47,417 nt of DNA from Clostridiisalibacter paucivorans DSM 22131 (GCF_000620125.1 NZ_JHVL01000027.1:1-47417); one strand, 5' to 3'. Counted from the first letter of the stretch, positions 35,030 through 45,465 are shown. Notes: generated from the sequence alone by a model not told the origin. Made by a program: numbers and translations.

Positions 35030-36010
35030 TTAATCATCATCTCCTGTATATGCGATTTGAGCCTGTTCTATACGGGATATGGCTTCTTTTTTTACTTTTT
35101 CCTCCACATTTTCTGCCATTAATAAATTATCTAAAATATGGTTTATCCCTAATTTTTCAAAGTCACCAGCTGAATCTACAGATTGTTTAAATTGAATCAA
35201 TTTTTCACTTCTATAAATAGATAAGTCTAACTGTTCTCTATCAAGCACTTCTTCTCCAGGTAATATGTTCTTTAGTGGTATTAATTTAATATCTATTTGT
35301 TTCTCCAATGTAATTAAAACAACCTTTGGTACCCTATTGATCTCTTTTATACTATTTGTTATCCTTATTAGACTTCCAGGATTAACAAAATACTTATTTT
35401 CCAATGTTTTTATTCCAAACCCAGAATGATAATGACCTGATAATGTTATATCGGCTAATGTATCTTTTAAATCATCTATTAAAGAATAAGGAATTCCCTT
35501 TATAAAAGGTCTATCCAAAAGCATACCATGTACCATATGGATTGAGTAATCAATATCTCTGTCTTTATCTGTAACTATATAACCCTTTTTATTATTTCCA
35601 TCGATATCATATCTATAAGGCTGCCCTGTAAGCTGAAGTTTAACATCTTTATTAATTATTATTTTCTCATTTTCTTTTATCAGTCTTATGAGTCCCATGG
35701 CATCAAATATACCCAACATAGTTCTATATATGGTTTTAGGATTATGACCATATATATCATGATTCCCTGCGATAGCTAAAATAGGTGCTCTGAATTTATT
35801 TAGAATCAAGGCAAATCTTCTTACTATTGCTGGCGATACATCAGGTCTATCAAATAAATCTCCCCCATGAAGCACATAATCAACGTTTAAATTATTGGCT
35901 ATATTTACAATCTCATTAAATTTAGTTTCTAAAGTCTCTACAATATTATCTTTTCTATTTTTAGGAGAAGTTCCTCTGATGTGAGTATCAGTAAAAAAAA
36001 GTAATTTCAA
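35030..36010 (-). CDS. Mre11/SbcD-like metallophosphoesterase
   Basis: 326 residues. It carries all calcineurin-type motifs: FTDTHIRG (D8, H10), GGDLFDR, GNHD, VHGM and SGHYH, plus a C-terminal extension that may be the ATPase-binding region. Mre11/SbcD nucleases cut DNA ends and hairpins with Rad50/SbcC. TTG 36010 follows GGGAGTG. It is the first gene of the four-gene cassette; the recA terminator lies 54 bases upstream, so expression may come from recA read-through or a nearby promoter not identified. Confidence 0.85.
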   Translation of the reverse strand: MKLLFFTDTHIRGTSPKNRKDNIVETLETKFNEIVNIANNLNVDYVLHGGDLFDRPDVSPAIVRRFALILNKFRAPILAIAGNHDIYGHNPKTIYRTMLGIFDAMGLIRLIKENEKIIINKDVKLQLTGQPYRYDIDGNNKKGYIVTDKDRDIDYSIHMVHGMLLDRPFIKGIPYSLIDDLKDTLADITLSGHYHSGFGIKTLENKYFVNPGSLIRITNSIKEINRVPKVVLITLEKQIDIKLIPLKNILPGEEVLDREQLDLSIYRSEKLIQFKQSVDSAGDFEKLGINHILDNLLMAENVEEKVKKEAISRIEQAQIAYTGDDD

Positions 36011-36063
36011 ATTTATAACACTCCCTAATATTAGTTATTATCTTATTAAATTATAACATAAAT

Positions 36064-36103
36064 AAAAGATTAAAAACTTCCCTCGGGAAGTTTTTAATCT
36101 TTT
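36064..36103 (-). terminator. Terminator overlapping the recA stop
   Basis: A 19-bp stem (36064-36082 with 36085-36103) includes recA's last codons and stop. The - strand side has AAAAGATTAAAAACTTCCC before GA and a T-rich 3' arm. Closely spaced to the Mre11-like gene. Confidence 0.8.
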
Positions 36104-37131
36104 ATTTTAGCTTTACTCTCATCTTTTTTATTTTCATCTTTCTCTTCAATTAAACCATATTTTTCTCTTACCTTTGTTTCTATTTCATTTGCTACTTCAG
36201 GATTTTTAACTAAATAATCTTTAGAATTTTCTCGTCCTTGTCCTAGCTTTATATCTCCATAGCTATACCAAGAGCCTGCCTTAGTTACTATATCTGCCTT
36301 TACACCTACATCCAATATATTACCCTCTTTAGAAATACCTACACCATACATTATATCAAACTCTGCTTTCTTAAATGGTGGGGCAACTTTGTTCTTAACT
36401 ACTTTTACTCTAGTCCTATTACCTATTATATCATCACCTTGTTTTAGGCTTTCAATTCTTCGTACATCTAATCTAACAGATGAGTAAAACTTTAAAGCTC
36501 TTCCTCCAGGAGTTGTTTCAGGATTTCCAAACATAACTCCTACTTTTTCTCTCAACTGATTTATGAAAATAGATGTAGTATTAGACTTCTTAATAGCCCC
36601 AGCTAATTTTCTTAGGGCTTGAGACATAAGCCTTGCTTGTAACCCTACATGACTATCTCCCATTTCTCCTTCAATTTCTGCCTTAGGAACTAAAGCAGCT
36701 ACAGAGTCTACAACAATAACATCAAGCGCTCCACTTCTAACCAAAGCCTCTGCTATCTCTAAAGCTTGTTCTCCAGTATCTGGCTGTGAAATAATCAAAT
36801 TTTCTATATCTACTCCTAATTTTTTTGCATATCCTGGATCCAGTGCATGCTCTGCATCAATAAATGCAGCATCCCCACCGTTCTTTTGGGCCTCTGCTAT
36901 CATATGAAGTGCAACTGTTGTCTTACCTGATGACTCGGGCCCATATATCTCTACTATCCTTCCTCGTGGAACTCCTCCAATTCCTAGAGCAATATCAAGA
37001 TCTAAGGCTCCAGTTGAGATTGATTCTATATTTAATTTAGAATCTGCACCTAATTTCATTACAGAGCCCTTACCAAATTGTTTTTCAATTTGATTCAAGG
37101 CCATTTCTAAAGCTTTTTTCTTTTCCATCAT
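36094..37131 (-). CDS. recA: Recombinase RecA
   Basis: 345 residues from ATG 37131 (or 344 from the next ATG). [24 protein letters not shown] is the usual N-terminus. Walker [22 protein letters not shown] and the DNA-binding-loop segment [17 protein letters not shown] are all present, and an acidic/Lys-rich tail ends it. An open frame extends 23 codons further up to 37200, but this runs through the LexA operator and the promoter, so it is not translated. It drives strand exchange and LexA self-cleavage. Confidence 0.97.
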   Translation of the reverse strand: MMEKKKALEMALNQIEKQFGKGSVMKLGADSKLNIESISTGALDLDIALGIGGVPRGRIVEIYGPESSGKTTVALHMIAEAQKNGGDAAFIDAEHALDPGYAKKLGVDIENLIISQPDTGEQALEIAEALVRSGALDVIVVDSVAALVPKAEIEGEMGDSHVGLQARLMSQALRKLAGAIKKSNTTSIFINQLREKVGVMFGNPETTPGGRALKFYSSVRLDVRRIESLKQGDDIIGNRTRVKVVKNKVAPPFKKAEFDIMYGVGISKEGNILDVGVKADIVTKAGSWYSYGDIKLGQGRENSKDYLVKNPEVANEIETKVREKYGLIEEKDENKKDESKAKIKD

Positions 37132-37169
37132 ATTATTCCCAGAAAATCTGGTACACCACCTTTCCATTT

Positions 37170-37220
37170 CGAACAAATGTTCTATATGGTTATTATACAT
37201 GATTTGGTATAAAAGGTCAA
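37170..37220 (-). promoter_or_regulatory. recA SOS promoter and LexA operator
   Basis: On the - strand TTGACC (37215-37220), 17 bases, TATAAT (37192-37197), followed by operator AGAACATTTGTTCG (37170-37183), a LexA box at about the transcript start. It fixes recA's true start downstream. Confidence 0.85.
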
Positions 37221-37260
37221 TGATTCTCAGTAATTTTATTTTTATCTATATACAATACAT

Positions 37261-38496
37261 CTATAGTTTTTTCAGATATTTTATTAATTCATAATAGGCT
37301 AAATTAGCTGTCTTATTTTGTATAGAAGTCCTATTCCCAAATAATTTCTTCTCAATAAAGAAAGATTTTCTTTTAGTAGATATCCCTATATAAACTAAAC
37401 CTACTGGCTTTTCATCACTACCTCCATCAGGGCCTGCTATCCCCGTTACAGATAAAGCGATATCTACATTAGATTTTTTTAATAATCCTTGAGACATTTC
37501 TAATGCAGTTTCTTTACTAACTGCACCATAGTTTTTTAGAGTAGAAGATTTCACTGATAATTCATCCATCTTAGCTTCATTACTATATGTTACAATACCT
37601 CTGTCGAAAACCTTAGATACTCCAGGTATTGCTGTAAATCTACTAGAAATAAGTCCACCAGTACATGACTCACAAAACGCTATCTTTAATTTTTTTTCAA
37701 TTAATAACTGAAAAGTTTTTTCTTCTAAAGATTCATTGTCATAACCATATATATGGCCTTCTATTAAATCATTAATTTCTTTTTCTGTATTTTCTATTAA
37801 GCTATTGACTTCTTCATCACTAGAAGCCTTTGCAGTTACTCTTATTTCCACTTGACCTTCCTTTGCGTATGTTGCAACAGTAGGATTCGATTGATTATCT
37901 ATTATATCTTTTAATATAGTTGCTACTTTAGACTCACCCAGACTTATAGTTTTTAATACTTTAGACTTAATTATATAATTAGACTTTTTATTTAAAATAG
38001 GAAATAGCTTTTCTTCAAACATATGTTTAAGTTCCCTAGGTGGTCCTGGAAGCAATGCTATAATTTTGTCATATTCTTCTAAAAGTATACCTGGTGCTGT
38101 TCCAAAATCATTCTCTAATATTTTACTTCCTTCAGGAATATATGCCTGTTTAATATTGTTTTTAGTCATATTAATATTATTGCTTTTGAAAAAAGTCTCA
38201 ATCTTATGTAAAGAATCTTCATCTAATATAAGTTTCTTATTCATAACTTCAGATACAATTTCTTTAGTTATATCATCTGAAGTAGGTCCTAATCCTCCTG
38301 TTATTATTATAAAATCAGACCTCTCTATTGCACTTTTTAAAATATCTTTTAATCTTTCTCCATTATCTCCAACTGTGGTATGATAATAAATGCCTATTCC
38401 AATATCAGCTAATCTTTCAGATAAATATTTAGAATGTGTATTTAATATATTGCCCAATAATATCTCTGTGCCTACATTTATTATTTCTCCATTCAT
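37261..38496 (-). CDS. cinA: CinA family: competence/damage-inducible protein with NMN deamidase domain
   Basis: 411 residues. The N-terminal MoaB-like CinA domain (NVGTEILLGNILNTHS, IITGGLGPTSDDITKE) is followed by a C-terminal PncC nicotinamide-mononucleotide deamidase domain (CESCTGGLISSRFT, SVTGIAGPDGG). It recycles NMN to NaMN in the pyridine-nucleotide cycle. ATG 38496 is used since AGGGGAT precedes it by 7 bases. cinA-recA adjacency is classic; here recA has its own SOS promoter. Confidence 0.95.
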   Translation of the reverse strand: MNGEIINVGTEILLGNILNTHSKYLSERLADIGIGIYYHTTVGDNGERLKDILKSAIERSDFIIITGGLGPTSDDITKEIVSEVMNKKLILDEDSLHKIETFFKSNNINMTKNNIKQAYIPEGSKILENDFGTAPGILLEEYDKIIALLPGPPRELKHMFEEKLFPILNKKSNYIIKSKVLKTISLGESKVATILKDIIDNQSNPTVATYAKEGQVEIRVTAKASSDEEVNSLIENTEKEINDLIEGHIYGYDNESLEEKTFQLLIEKKLKIAFCESCTGGLISSRFTAIPGVSKVFDRGIVTYSNEAKMDELSVKSSTLKNYGAVSKETALEMSQGLLKKSNVDIALSVTGIAGPDGGSDEKPVGLVYIGISTKRKSFFIEKKLFGNRTSIQNKTANLAYYELIKYLKKL

Positions 38497-38526
38497 CTTA
38501 TGCATCCCCTAACAATAAAATTGATA

Positions 38527-39072
38527 TTATTTTGAACTAGAATGAAAAACTTTTCTATTCTTATATAAATAATCCATCCCTGATAGAATAGTAAATATAA
38601 CAGCTAGTAAAACCGCTATTTGATCAAATGGAAAATTTAATAAACTAAAAGGAAAATTATTTAATAATAAAGCTACTATAGCAACTATTTGAGTTATAGT
38701 TTTTATCTTTCCCCACCAGCTAGCAGCGATAGTTATTCCTTCTGATGCAGCTAACACTCTTAACCCAGTTATTGCAAATTCCCTTGCTATTATTACAAAT
38801 ACTATCCATGATGATAACTTATCCATTTCTATTAATGAAACCAATGCAGCAGAAACCAATAATTTGTCTGCCAAAGGATCCATGAATTTACCAAATTTAG
38901 TGATTTGATTTCTACTCCTTGCTATATAACCATCAAGACTGTCAGTAAGAGCAGCTATTATAAATATACCTGCTGCTATATACTCTCCATAAGGGATTTT
39001 CAAAAATAAAAAAAACATAAAAACAGGAACTAAAAATATTCTAATTATAGTTAACTTATTCGCTAGATTCAT
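38527..39072 (-). CDS. pgsA: CDP-diacylglycerol-glycerol-3-phosphate 3-phosphatidyltransferase
   Basis: 181 residues, a multi-pass membrane enzyme making phosphatidylglycerol phosphate. It has the CDP-alcohol phosphotransferase motif spread over DSLDGYIAR and FGKFMDPLADK (DGx2ARx8Gx3Dx3D). Overlaps the end of rimO by 17 bases, so translation is probably coupled; cinA follows 21 bases later. The rimO-pgsA-cinA order is common in Firmicutes. Confidence 0.95.
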   Translation of the reverse strand: MNLANKLTIIRIFLVPVFMFFLFLKIPYGEYIAAGIFIIAALTDSLDGYIARSRNQITKFGKFMDPLADKLLVSAALVSLIEMDKLSSWIVFVIIAREFAITGLRVLAASEGITIAASWWGKIKTITQIVAIVALLLNNFPFSLLNFPFDQIAVLLAVIFTILSGMDYLYKNRKVFHSSSK

Positions 39073-40402
39073 CAGCCAATTCTCCCCTTAAATCATATTC
39101 TAAAAACTCAGTAATCTTCACTCGAAAAAAATCACCTATCTCCAATTCATTTTTACTATTTATATAGACTCCACAATCTATTTCTGGGCTATCCATATAA
39201 GTCCTTCCAAAGAAAAGATTTTCATCAACTTTTTCTTCAATTATTACATCATATATTTTACCAACTTTCTTTTCATTTAAATCATATGATATGTCCCTTT
39301 GCAATGACATTATTTTGTCGCTTCTCTGTTTTTTAATAGAATCATCAACCTGATTAGGCAAAGAGGCAGCTGCAGTGTCCTCTTCTTGAGAATAAGAAAA
39401 TACCCCCAATCTATCAAATTTAACTTTTTTTACAAATTGATATAATTCTTCAAAATGATTTTTATCCTCACCAGGAAATCCTACTATTAAAGTAGTTCTT
39501 ATTATTATATCTGGAATTTCGTTTCTTAGTTTATTGATAATTGATTCTATTTCTTCTTTCGTAGCTTTTCTATTCATCATCTTTAATATATGATTATTTA
39601 TATGCTGTATAGGTATGTCTACATACTTTAATACTTTATCATTTTTTTTAATACTATCTATAAGCTTTTGATTAAAAGTCTCAGGATAAATATACAATAC
39701 TCTAATCCATTTTAAATTTTTAATATCATTTAACTTATCTAATAACTCTGGAAGTTTAAATTCGCCATATAAGTCTAAACCATATTTTGATGTGTCTTGA
39801 GCAATCAATATAATCTCTCTTACTCCATTTTTGACTAAATAATTTACTTCCTCCAAAATTGATTCCATAGCACGACTTCTAAATTTTCCTCTAAGCTTAG
39901 GTATAATGCAATAAGTACAGAAATTATCACATCCCTCTGCTATTTTTACATATGCCATATGAGGGGGAGTAGATTGAACTCTCACAGTATTATTAATATT
40001 AGAAAATGTATTGTTAATATTACCTACTCTAATTATTTTTTGTTTATTCTTTAGTTTATTTATAACTTCTACTATCTCATCTATATTCCCCGTCCCTATT
40101 AAAGCATCTATCTCAGGGATTTCATTCATTAGTTCAGATTTATATCTTTCACTTAAACATCCTGTAACTATTAAGTACTTACAATTATACTCTTTTTTAA
40201 GCATTGCACACTCTAATATTGTATTTATAGATTCTTCCTTAGCATCATTAATAAAACTACATGTATTTACAATTATAATTTCAGCATCATCAATATCATT
40301 TACCAAATTCAAATTAGCATTTTCTATTAATCCTGCCATTATTTCAGAGTCAATTAAATTTTTAGAACATCCTAAAGAAACCATATATATTCTATCTTTC
40401 AC
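39056..40402 (-). CDS. rimO: Ribosomal protein S12 methylthiotransferase
   Basis: 448 residues. The N-terminal UPF0004 domain has cluster cysteines (VSLGCSKNLIDSE, NTCSFI, TGCLSERY); the radical-SAM core has CDNFCTYC and IIPKLRGKFRSR, the latter distinguishing RimO from MiaB; a C-terminal TRAM domain follows. It adds a methylthio group to an aspartate of S12. Same operon as mnmH (28 bases upstream) and pgsA. Confidence 0.95.
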   Translation of the reverse strand: MKDRIYMVSLGCSKNLIDSEIMAGLIENANLNLVNDIDDAEIIIVNTCSFINDAKEESINTILECAMLKKEYNCKYLIVTGCLSERYKSELMNEIPEIDALIGTGNIDEIVEVINKLKNKQKIIRVGNINNTFSNINNTVRVQSTPPHMAYVKIAEGCDNFCTYCIIPKLRGKFRSRAMESILEEVNYLVKNGVREIILIAQDTSKYGLDLYGEFKLPELLDKLNDIKNLKWIRVLYIYPETFNQKLIDSIKKNDKVLKYVDIPIQHINNHILKMMNRKATKEEIESIINKLRNEIPDIIIRTTLIVGFPGEDKNHFEELYQFVKKVKFDRLGVFSYSQEEDTAAASLPNQVDDSIKKQRSDKIMSLQRDISYDLNEKKVGKIYDVIIEEKVDENLFFGRTYMDSPEIDCGVYINSKNELEIGDFFRVKITEFLEYDLRGELADESSE

Positions 40403-40430
40403 AATAATTCACCTTTCCAATCATATGCAA

Positions 40431-41474
40431 TCATAATAATTTGTTCTCAAATTCTATCAAATTTTTCACTGCATCATCTAAATTTTTATACATAATTATT
40501 TTATCATATTTACTTATTTTATCAATCGAGTATTGATATAGAGGATCATAATATTCAACCATTAGTTTTTCACACACATATTTATAATCATTTAACTGTA
40601 TTTTGTTAATTAAACCATCACAAATACTATTTCCAATCCTCTTTCTAAGCTTATCTATACTATTAATTAAAGCTTCATCCCTACAATTATCTTCTACATA
40701 TACGTAATCCTCAATAATATTTTTAATTCTATTTTCCATATTAGTATTAATAAGTATATGAAATCCTGATTCCATCTTTTCAAATATTGGATCAGGAACT
40801 ATACAATTTCCTATCCTTTTACTTTCACTTTCTATAAAGATATATTTACTTGGTGCATCTTTAAGTTCTTCAACAATTGACGATTCAAATTTTTTTTGAG
40901 ATATAAATTGATTATTGAATACAATATTCCCAAAAACTGAGCCACTATTACGAGCTAAATATTCTAAATCTAAAACAGAATGTCCTTCTTTCTTTAATTT
41001 CACTAAAATCTTAGTTTTGCCTACTCCAGTATATCCATGTAGCACTATGCATTTAATCTTTTTACTATACTTATCTATACTATCAATTACATACTTTCTA
41101 TAACTTTTGTACCCACCATCAATAACATATACATTAATCCCCATTATATCAAGAACTTTTGCCAATGAATTACTTCTCATACCACCTCTATAGCAAAATA
41201 ATGCTATTTCTTTATTATTTTGCTGCAATTCCTTTATTTTTTTGTAATAAAGAGGTAATTTCTTCGAAGCATACTCAAGACCCATTTCTTTAGCTTTTTC
41301 TTTGTTAATCTGAGTATATATATATCCTACTGTTTCTCTTTCCTGATTATCTAAAATAGGTAAATTTATAGCACCTGGGACAGTATCTTTGTTAAACTCC
41401 ATAGGACTCCTTACATCAATAAAACAAATACTGTCTTTTTTAAGCGCATCATATATATTTATTTTTTTTATCAT
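40431..41474 (-). CDS. mnmH: tRNA 2-selenouridine synthase
   Basis: 347 residues. An N-terminal rhodanese domain with active-site C94 in FCYRGGMRSN and a P-loop domain (GYTGVGKT, 147-154) form the SelU/MnmH arrangement. It replaces sulfur of 2-thiouridine at the wobble position with selenium, through a geranylated intermediate, using selenophosphate. This predicts selD in the genome. Placed between ftsK and rimO; the position is not universal, so gain of the gene here is possible. Confidence 0.93.
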   Translation of the reverse strand: MIKKINIYDALKKDSICFIDVRSPMEFNKDTVPGAINLPILDNQERETVGYIYTQINKEKAKEMGLEYASKKLPLYYKKIKELQQNNKEIALFCYRGGMRSNSLAKVLDIMGINVYVIDGGYKSYRKYVIDSIDKYSKKIKCIVLHGYTGVGKTKILVKLKKEGHSVLDLEYLARNSGSVFGNIVFNNQFISQKKFESSIVEELKDAPSKYIFIESESKRIGNCIVPDPIFEKMESGFHILINTNMENRIKNIIEDYVYVEDNCRDEALINSIDKLRKRIGNSICDGLINKIQLNDYKYVCEKLMVEYYDPLYQYSIDKISKYDKIIMYKNLDDAVKNLIEFENKLL

Positions 41475-41502
41475 TTACAACCATCTGCCTTTTCTATAAA
41501 TA

Positions 41503-43719
41503 TTACATCAAATCTTCTTCGTCAATCAATACTTTTCTTGGTTTACTCCCTTCATGTCCTCCAACTATACCTCTTTCTTCCATATCATCAATTAATCTTG
41601 CAGCTCTAGAGTAGCCAATCTTTAATTTCCTCTGAAGAAAGGATATGGACGCTTGTCCTTCAGCTACAATCAATTTAATGGCATCTTCCAATAGTTCATC
41701 ACTATCACCATTTGATAAATTAACCTCTTTTTCGATATCTTCAATAACCTCATTATTATAATTAGTATCATGTTGAGATTTTAAAAATTCTACAATGTTT
41801 TCTACTTCTTTTTCACTAATAAAAGCACCTTGAATCCTTGTTGGTTTTGGAGAGCCTACAGGATAAAAAAGCATATCCCCTTTGCCTAATAGTTTTTCTC
41901 CTCCTCCCATACCTAAAATTGTTCTTGAATCTCCTTGAGAAGATACCGCAAAAGATATTCTTGATGGTATATTAGCCTTTATAGTTCCTGTTATTACATC
42001 TACCGAAGGTCTTTGTGTAGCCACTACTAGATGTATACCTGCAGCCCTAGCCATTTGTGCTAATCTACATATACTATCTTCTACTTCTGAAGGAGAGGCC
42101 ATCATTAAATCTGCTAACTCATCTATTATTATCAATATTTGTGGTAATCTATCTCCATCTTTTTTTTCATCTATTTTATTATTATAACTTGAGAAATCTC
42201 TAACATTATTCTTAGCAAATAAATTATATCTCTTAGTCATTTCCTCAACAGCCCAATTCAAAGCACTAGCTGCTTTTTTAGCATCAGTTACTACAGGAAT
42301 CAATAAATGAGGGATTCCATTATATACACTTAATTCAACCACCTTGGGATCTATAAGCAATAATTTTACTTCATCAGGTCTTGATTTAAAAAGTATACTG
42401 GTTATAAGAGTATTAATACAAACACTTTTTCCAGATCCAGTAGCTCCTGCTATAAGCAAATGAGGCATTTTGGCTATATCAGTTACCATAGGATTCCCAC
42501 TTATATCTTTACCCAATGCAAAGGGTAATTTTGTATTTATTTGTTTATACGCATCTGATTTAAACACTTCTTTCAAAAATACATCTGCTTTGTTAAGATT
42601 TGGTACTTCTATGCCAATAGCAGATTTTCCAGGGATAGGTGCCTCTATTCTTATCCCTGATGCTGCCAATCCAAGTGCTATATCATCAGTTAAATTTAAT
42701 ATTTTACTAACCTTAACTCCTGGTGCTGGCTGTACTTCAAACCTTGTAATTGTAGGGCCTCTACTTATTTGGATTATTTCTGCATCAATACCAAAATTGA
42801 ATAACGTTTCTTCAAGCCTCTCAGCCTTATTTATTATTTCTTCACTTTCATCTGTATTGCTAGAGATATTTTCGTTTAAAAGATTTTCCAAATTGGGATA
42901 TTTATATTGACTAAAATCCTCACTCATAGATACCTGAACTTCATCAATTTCTTTATAATTGGTTTTTTCATTTTTAGACCTATTATTATTTTTAGTATAA
43001 TCTAATATTTTTATCTTTTTATTAAAATTTTCTTCTTCCTTTTCAATATTCTCACAATTAGTATCTTCATCCTTAGGTTCAATTATAGATTCGTATTTGC
43101 TATCTTTTTTTTCAACTAATACAAAATTTTTAATTCCTTCAAAACTATTTTTAAATATATTCACTAAAAACTTATATATGTTTTTCATTACTGATACTAT
43201 GCTTTTATTTGTTATTAAAAGACAGGATATAAGTATAATAGAAACTAGAATAATATAAGAACCTATAACTCCAAAAAGCTTTAAAAATATATATGAAAAT
43301 ATAGAGCCTATTATGCCCCCTCCACTACCATCCATCCCAAACGCTGAGGAAACTCTAACCTTACTTAAAAAATCTAAATCAGAATAATTACTAAATATAT
43401 ATATATCTAATAATATTAAATAAGTTATAAAAATAGTTATTATAGAAGAAGTTTTTTTGTTAGAATAAAATTTAAATCTATTTAACAAAAATAATATACC
43501 TATAATTAAAATTATGTATGGGACTATATATCCTCCAAATCCCATTAATTGAAATATTCTCTTTTTCATAAATATGCCAATATACCCTGTAGAATTATTA
43601 TACATACTTACAAGAGAAAGTATACCAAAAGAAATAATAATTATACCTATTATCTCTTTATTTAATTGCTTCTTTTTGTTCTTTTTCTTGCTTTTTCTAG
43701 TGGTTGTTTTTCTTTTCAT
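41503..43719 (-). CDS. DNA translocase FtsK/SpoIIIE
   Basis: 738 residues. A very basic N-terminus and about four TM segments (roughly residues 15-170) precede an acidic linker and the RecA-like motor with Walker A GATGSGKS, Walker [11 protein letters not shown] and a C-terminal winged-helix gamma domain ([19 protein letters not shown]) that reads KOPS/SRS sequences. It pumps chromosomal DNA through the division or sporulation septum. ATG 43719 follows AGGAGGTGAT; GTG 43728 lies in that site. FtsK and SpoIIIE cannot be told apart here. Confidence 0.96.
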   Translation of the reverse strand: MKRKTTTRKSKKKNKKKQLNKEIIGIIIISFGILSLVSMYNNSTGYIGIFMKKRIFQLMGFGGYIVPYIILIIGILFLLNRFKFYSNKKTSSIITIFITYLILLDIYIFSNYSDLDFLSKVRVSSAFGMDGSGGGIIGSIFSYIFLKLFGVIGSYIILVSIILISCLLITNKSIVSVMKNIYKFLVNIFKNSFEGIKNFVLVEKKDSKYESIIEPKDEDTNCENIEKEEENFNKKIKILDYTKNNNRSKNEKTNYKEIDEVQVSMSEDFSQYKYPNLENLLNENISSNTDESEEIINKAERLEETLFNFGIDAEIIQISRGPTITRFEVQPAPGVKVSKILNLTDDIALGLAASGIRIEAPIPGKSAIGIEVPNLNKADVFLKEVFKSDAYKQINTKLPFALGKDISGNPMVTDIAKMPHLLIAGATGSGKSVCINTLITSILFKSRPDEVKLLLIDPKVVELSVYNGIPHLLIPVVTDAKKAASALNWAVEEMTKRYNLFAKNNVRDFSSYNNKIDEKKDGDRLPQILIIIDELADLMMASPSEVEDSICRLAQMARAAGIHLVVATQRPSVDVITGTIKANIPSRISFAVSSQGDSRTILGMGGGEKLLGKGDMLFYPVGSPKPTRIQGAFISEKEVENIVEFLKSQHDTNYNNEVIEDIEKEVNLSNGDSDELLEDAIKLIVAEGQASISFLQRKLKIGYSRAARLIDDMEERGIVGGHEGSKPRKVLIDEEDLM

Positions 43720-43817
43720 GTATATCACCTCCTATGATTATTTCGTTATATATCATAGAATATCCTTTTGCTTAATCAAAACCATAATCTAAAATTTAAA
43801 ATACCTCATATGAATCT

Positions 43818-44642
43818 TTAACCCTTAAAATTTAAAAATATTAATAATCCGCCAAGTAGCCATAGATATATTGAAAAGTAATAAAGCTTACCCTTCTTTA
43901 GTAAATTAACTAATAACTTTATAGCAAAAATACCAGTAATGGCAGAAACTAGAGTTCCTACAATTATAGGTAATGTTAAAGCCATACTATTATTTAAAAT
44001 CACATCAACAAAATCTAAAACTGACGCCCCCAATATAGCTGGTATTGCCATTAATAAAGAAAATTTTGTGGCTGTTTCTTTGTTAAGTCCTCTAAATAAA
44101 CTTCCTACAATAGTTGAACCAGACCTAGAGATGCCTGGAGTTATGGCACACCCTTGAAAAACACCTATTATTAATGCATCAAATATAGAAATGTTTCTAG
44201 CCCTTTTATATCCTGATAAAAATTTTTCAGAAATGAATAGTATAGCACCAGTTATCATAAAAGCTATAGCTACTGCTAATAAAGAACTATATAATCCTTC
44301 AAAAAAATCCTTAAAAAAAACACCCATTATTCCAGTAGGGATTGTCGCTATTATAATCATTAAAGCAAAATTTTGATATCCATTTTCTATATTAATCCTT
44401 TTGTTTTTTACTAAATTAATTAAAAGTCTAATAAAACCTAAAACTATTTTGTATATATCGTTGAAATAATAAATAAAAATTGATATTAAAGATCCAAAAT
44501 GAAACATAACAGTAGAAAATAGTACTCCTTCTTTTATTCCAAAAATATTGTTTAGTAATACTAGATGCCCCGAACTACTTATAGGCAAAAATTCTGTAAC
44601 TCCTTGCAAAAAACCTAATATTATTCCTTGTAGTAGACTCAA
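43818..44642 (-). CDS. uppP: Undecaprenyl-diphosphate phosphatase
   Basis: 274 residues, BacA/UppP type. The polytopic membrane protein shows LPISSSGHLVLL near the N-terminus and ITPGISRSGSTI in the middle, the two active-site regions. It recycles the carrier lipid of peptidoglycan synthesis and can give bacitracin resistance. TTG 44642 follows AGGAGGGG. It lies between tepA and ftsK; a terminator separates it from tepA. Confidence 0.95.
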   Translation of the reverse strand: MSLLQGIILGFLQGVTEFLPISSSGHLVLLNNIFGIKEGVLFSTVMFHFGSLISIFIYYFNDIYKIVLGFIRLLINLVKNKRINIENGYQNFALMIIIATIPTGIMGVFFKDFFEGLYSSLLAVAIAFMITGAILFISEKFLSGYKRARNISIFDALIIGVFQGCAITPGISRSGSTIVGSLFRGLNKETATKFSLLMAIPAILGASVLDFVDVILNNSMALTLPIIVGTLVSAITGIFAIKLLVNLLKKGKLYYFSIYLWLLGGLLIFLNFKG

Positions 44643-44677
44643 TTAGAACCCCTCCTAAAAAAAATTATACAAAAATG

Positions 44678-44706
44678 AAAGTGTTAATGAACGTCATCAA
44701 CACTTT
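44678..44706 (-). terminator. Terminator of the tepA-like gene
   Basis: AAAGTGTT (44678-44685) and AACACTTT (44699-44706) with extra internal pairing; on the - strand the stem is followed by CATTTTTG. Confidence 0.65.
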
Positions 44707-44762
44707 TACTCAAGTAATTATAACATAATTTATATTAATATACTATTTTTATTTATCTATTA

Positions 44763-45437
44763 TTACTCGTTAAATAGTTCTTGTAGCTTATTTATAGAAT
44801 CTTTTAATCCTCCTACCTCATCTATAACTCCTACCTCTACAGTTTCCTTCCCTATTAATACAGTGCCCACATCATTAGCTATTTCATCAGTATCATACAT
44901 TAGATCTTTAAGTTTATCCTCTGTTATCTTTGACGTTCTCAATATGAAATCAAATATCCTTTGCTGCATCTTTTGAAAATACCTAAAAGTTTGAGGTACT
45001 CCTATGACTAAACCATTCATCCTAATAGGATGCAATGTCATCGAAGCAGTAGGAGCAATAAACGAATAATCTGCTGATGTGGCCAATGGAACTCCAATGC
45101 TATGACCTCCACCTAATACTAAAGATACAGTAGGCTTACTCATACTATTTATCATCTCTGATAATGCTAATCCAGCTTCTATATCACCGCCTACAGTATT
45201 TAATAATATCAGTATTCCTTTTACTTTTGGATCTCTTTCAGCTGATAGTAATTGGGGTATTATATGTTCATACTTTGTTGTTTTTTTATTAGGAGGTGAA
45301 GCATTATGACCTTCTATTTCTCCAATTATTGAGACAAAAAATATGTCTTTAGGTACTGTTGCTATTGTAGGACTCCCCATAGATTCTATATTTTTTCGGG
45401 TATTATTTTTTAAGTCCTTATTCTCTTTTGATATCAT
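44763..45437 (-). CDS. ClpP-fold serine protease, TepA/YlzJ-region type
   Basis: 224 residues. It belongs to the ClpP/crotonase-fold SDH-type proteases: LLNTVGGDIEAGLA oxyanion region, nucleophile S113 in GGGHSIGVP and H136 in MTLHPI. B. subtilis TepA (translocation-enhancing protein), encoded at the same place between dapG and spoIIIE, degrades spore SASPs and aids protein export. Lacks any signal peptide, so cytoplasmic or membrane-associated. ATG 45437 follows AGGAGAAT. Confidence 0.88.
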   Translation of the reverse strand: MISKENKDLKNNTRKNIESMGSPTIATVPKDIFFVSIIGEIEGHNASPPNKKTTKYEHIIPQLLSAERDPKVKGILILLNTVGGDIEAGLALSEMINSMSKPTVSLVLGGGHSIGVPLATSADYSFIAPTASMTLHPIRMNGLVIGVPQTFRYFQKMQQRIFDFILRTSKITEDKLKDLMYDTDEIANDVGTVLIGKETVEVGVIDEVGGLKDSINKLQELFNE

Positions 45438-45465
45438 TTGAATTCTCCTTCTTAAACAAATTAAA

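Noticed and set aside
40011-40436. Open frame of 141 codons on the + strand
   Set aside because: Lies entirely opposite rimO, has no ribosome site, and its residues mirror the low-complexity antisense of a conserved gene.
42470-42910. Open frame of 146 codons on the + strand
   Set aside because: Antisense shadow of the ftsK motor domain; no start signal and no recognisable protein.
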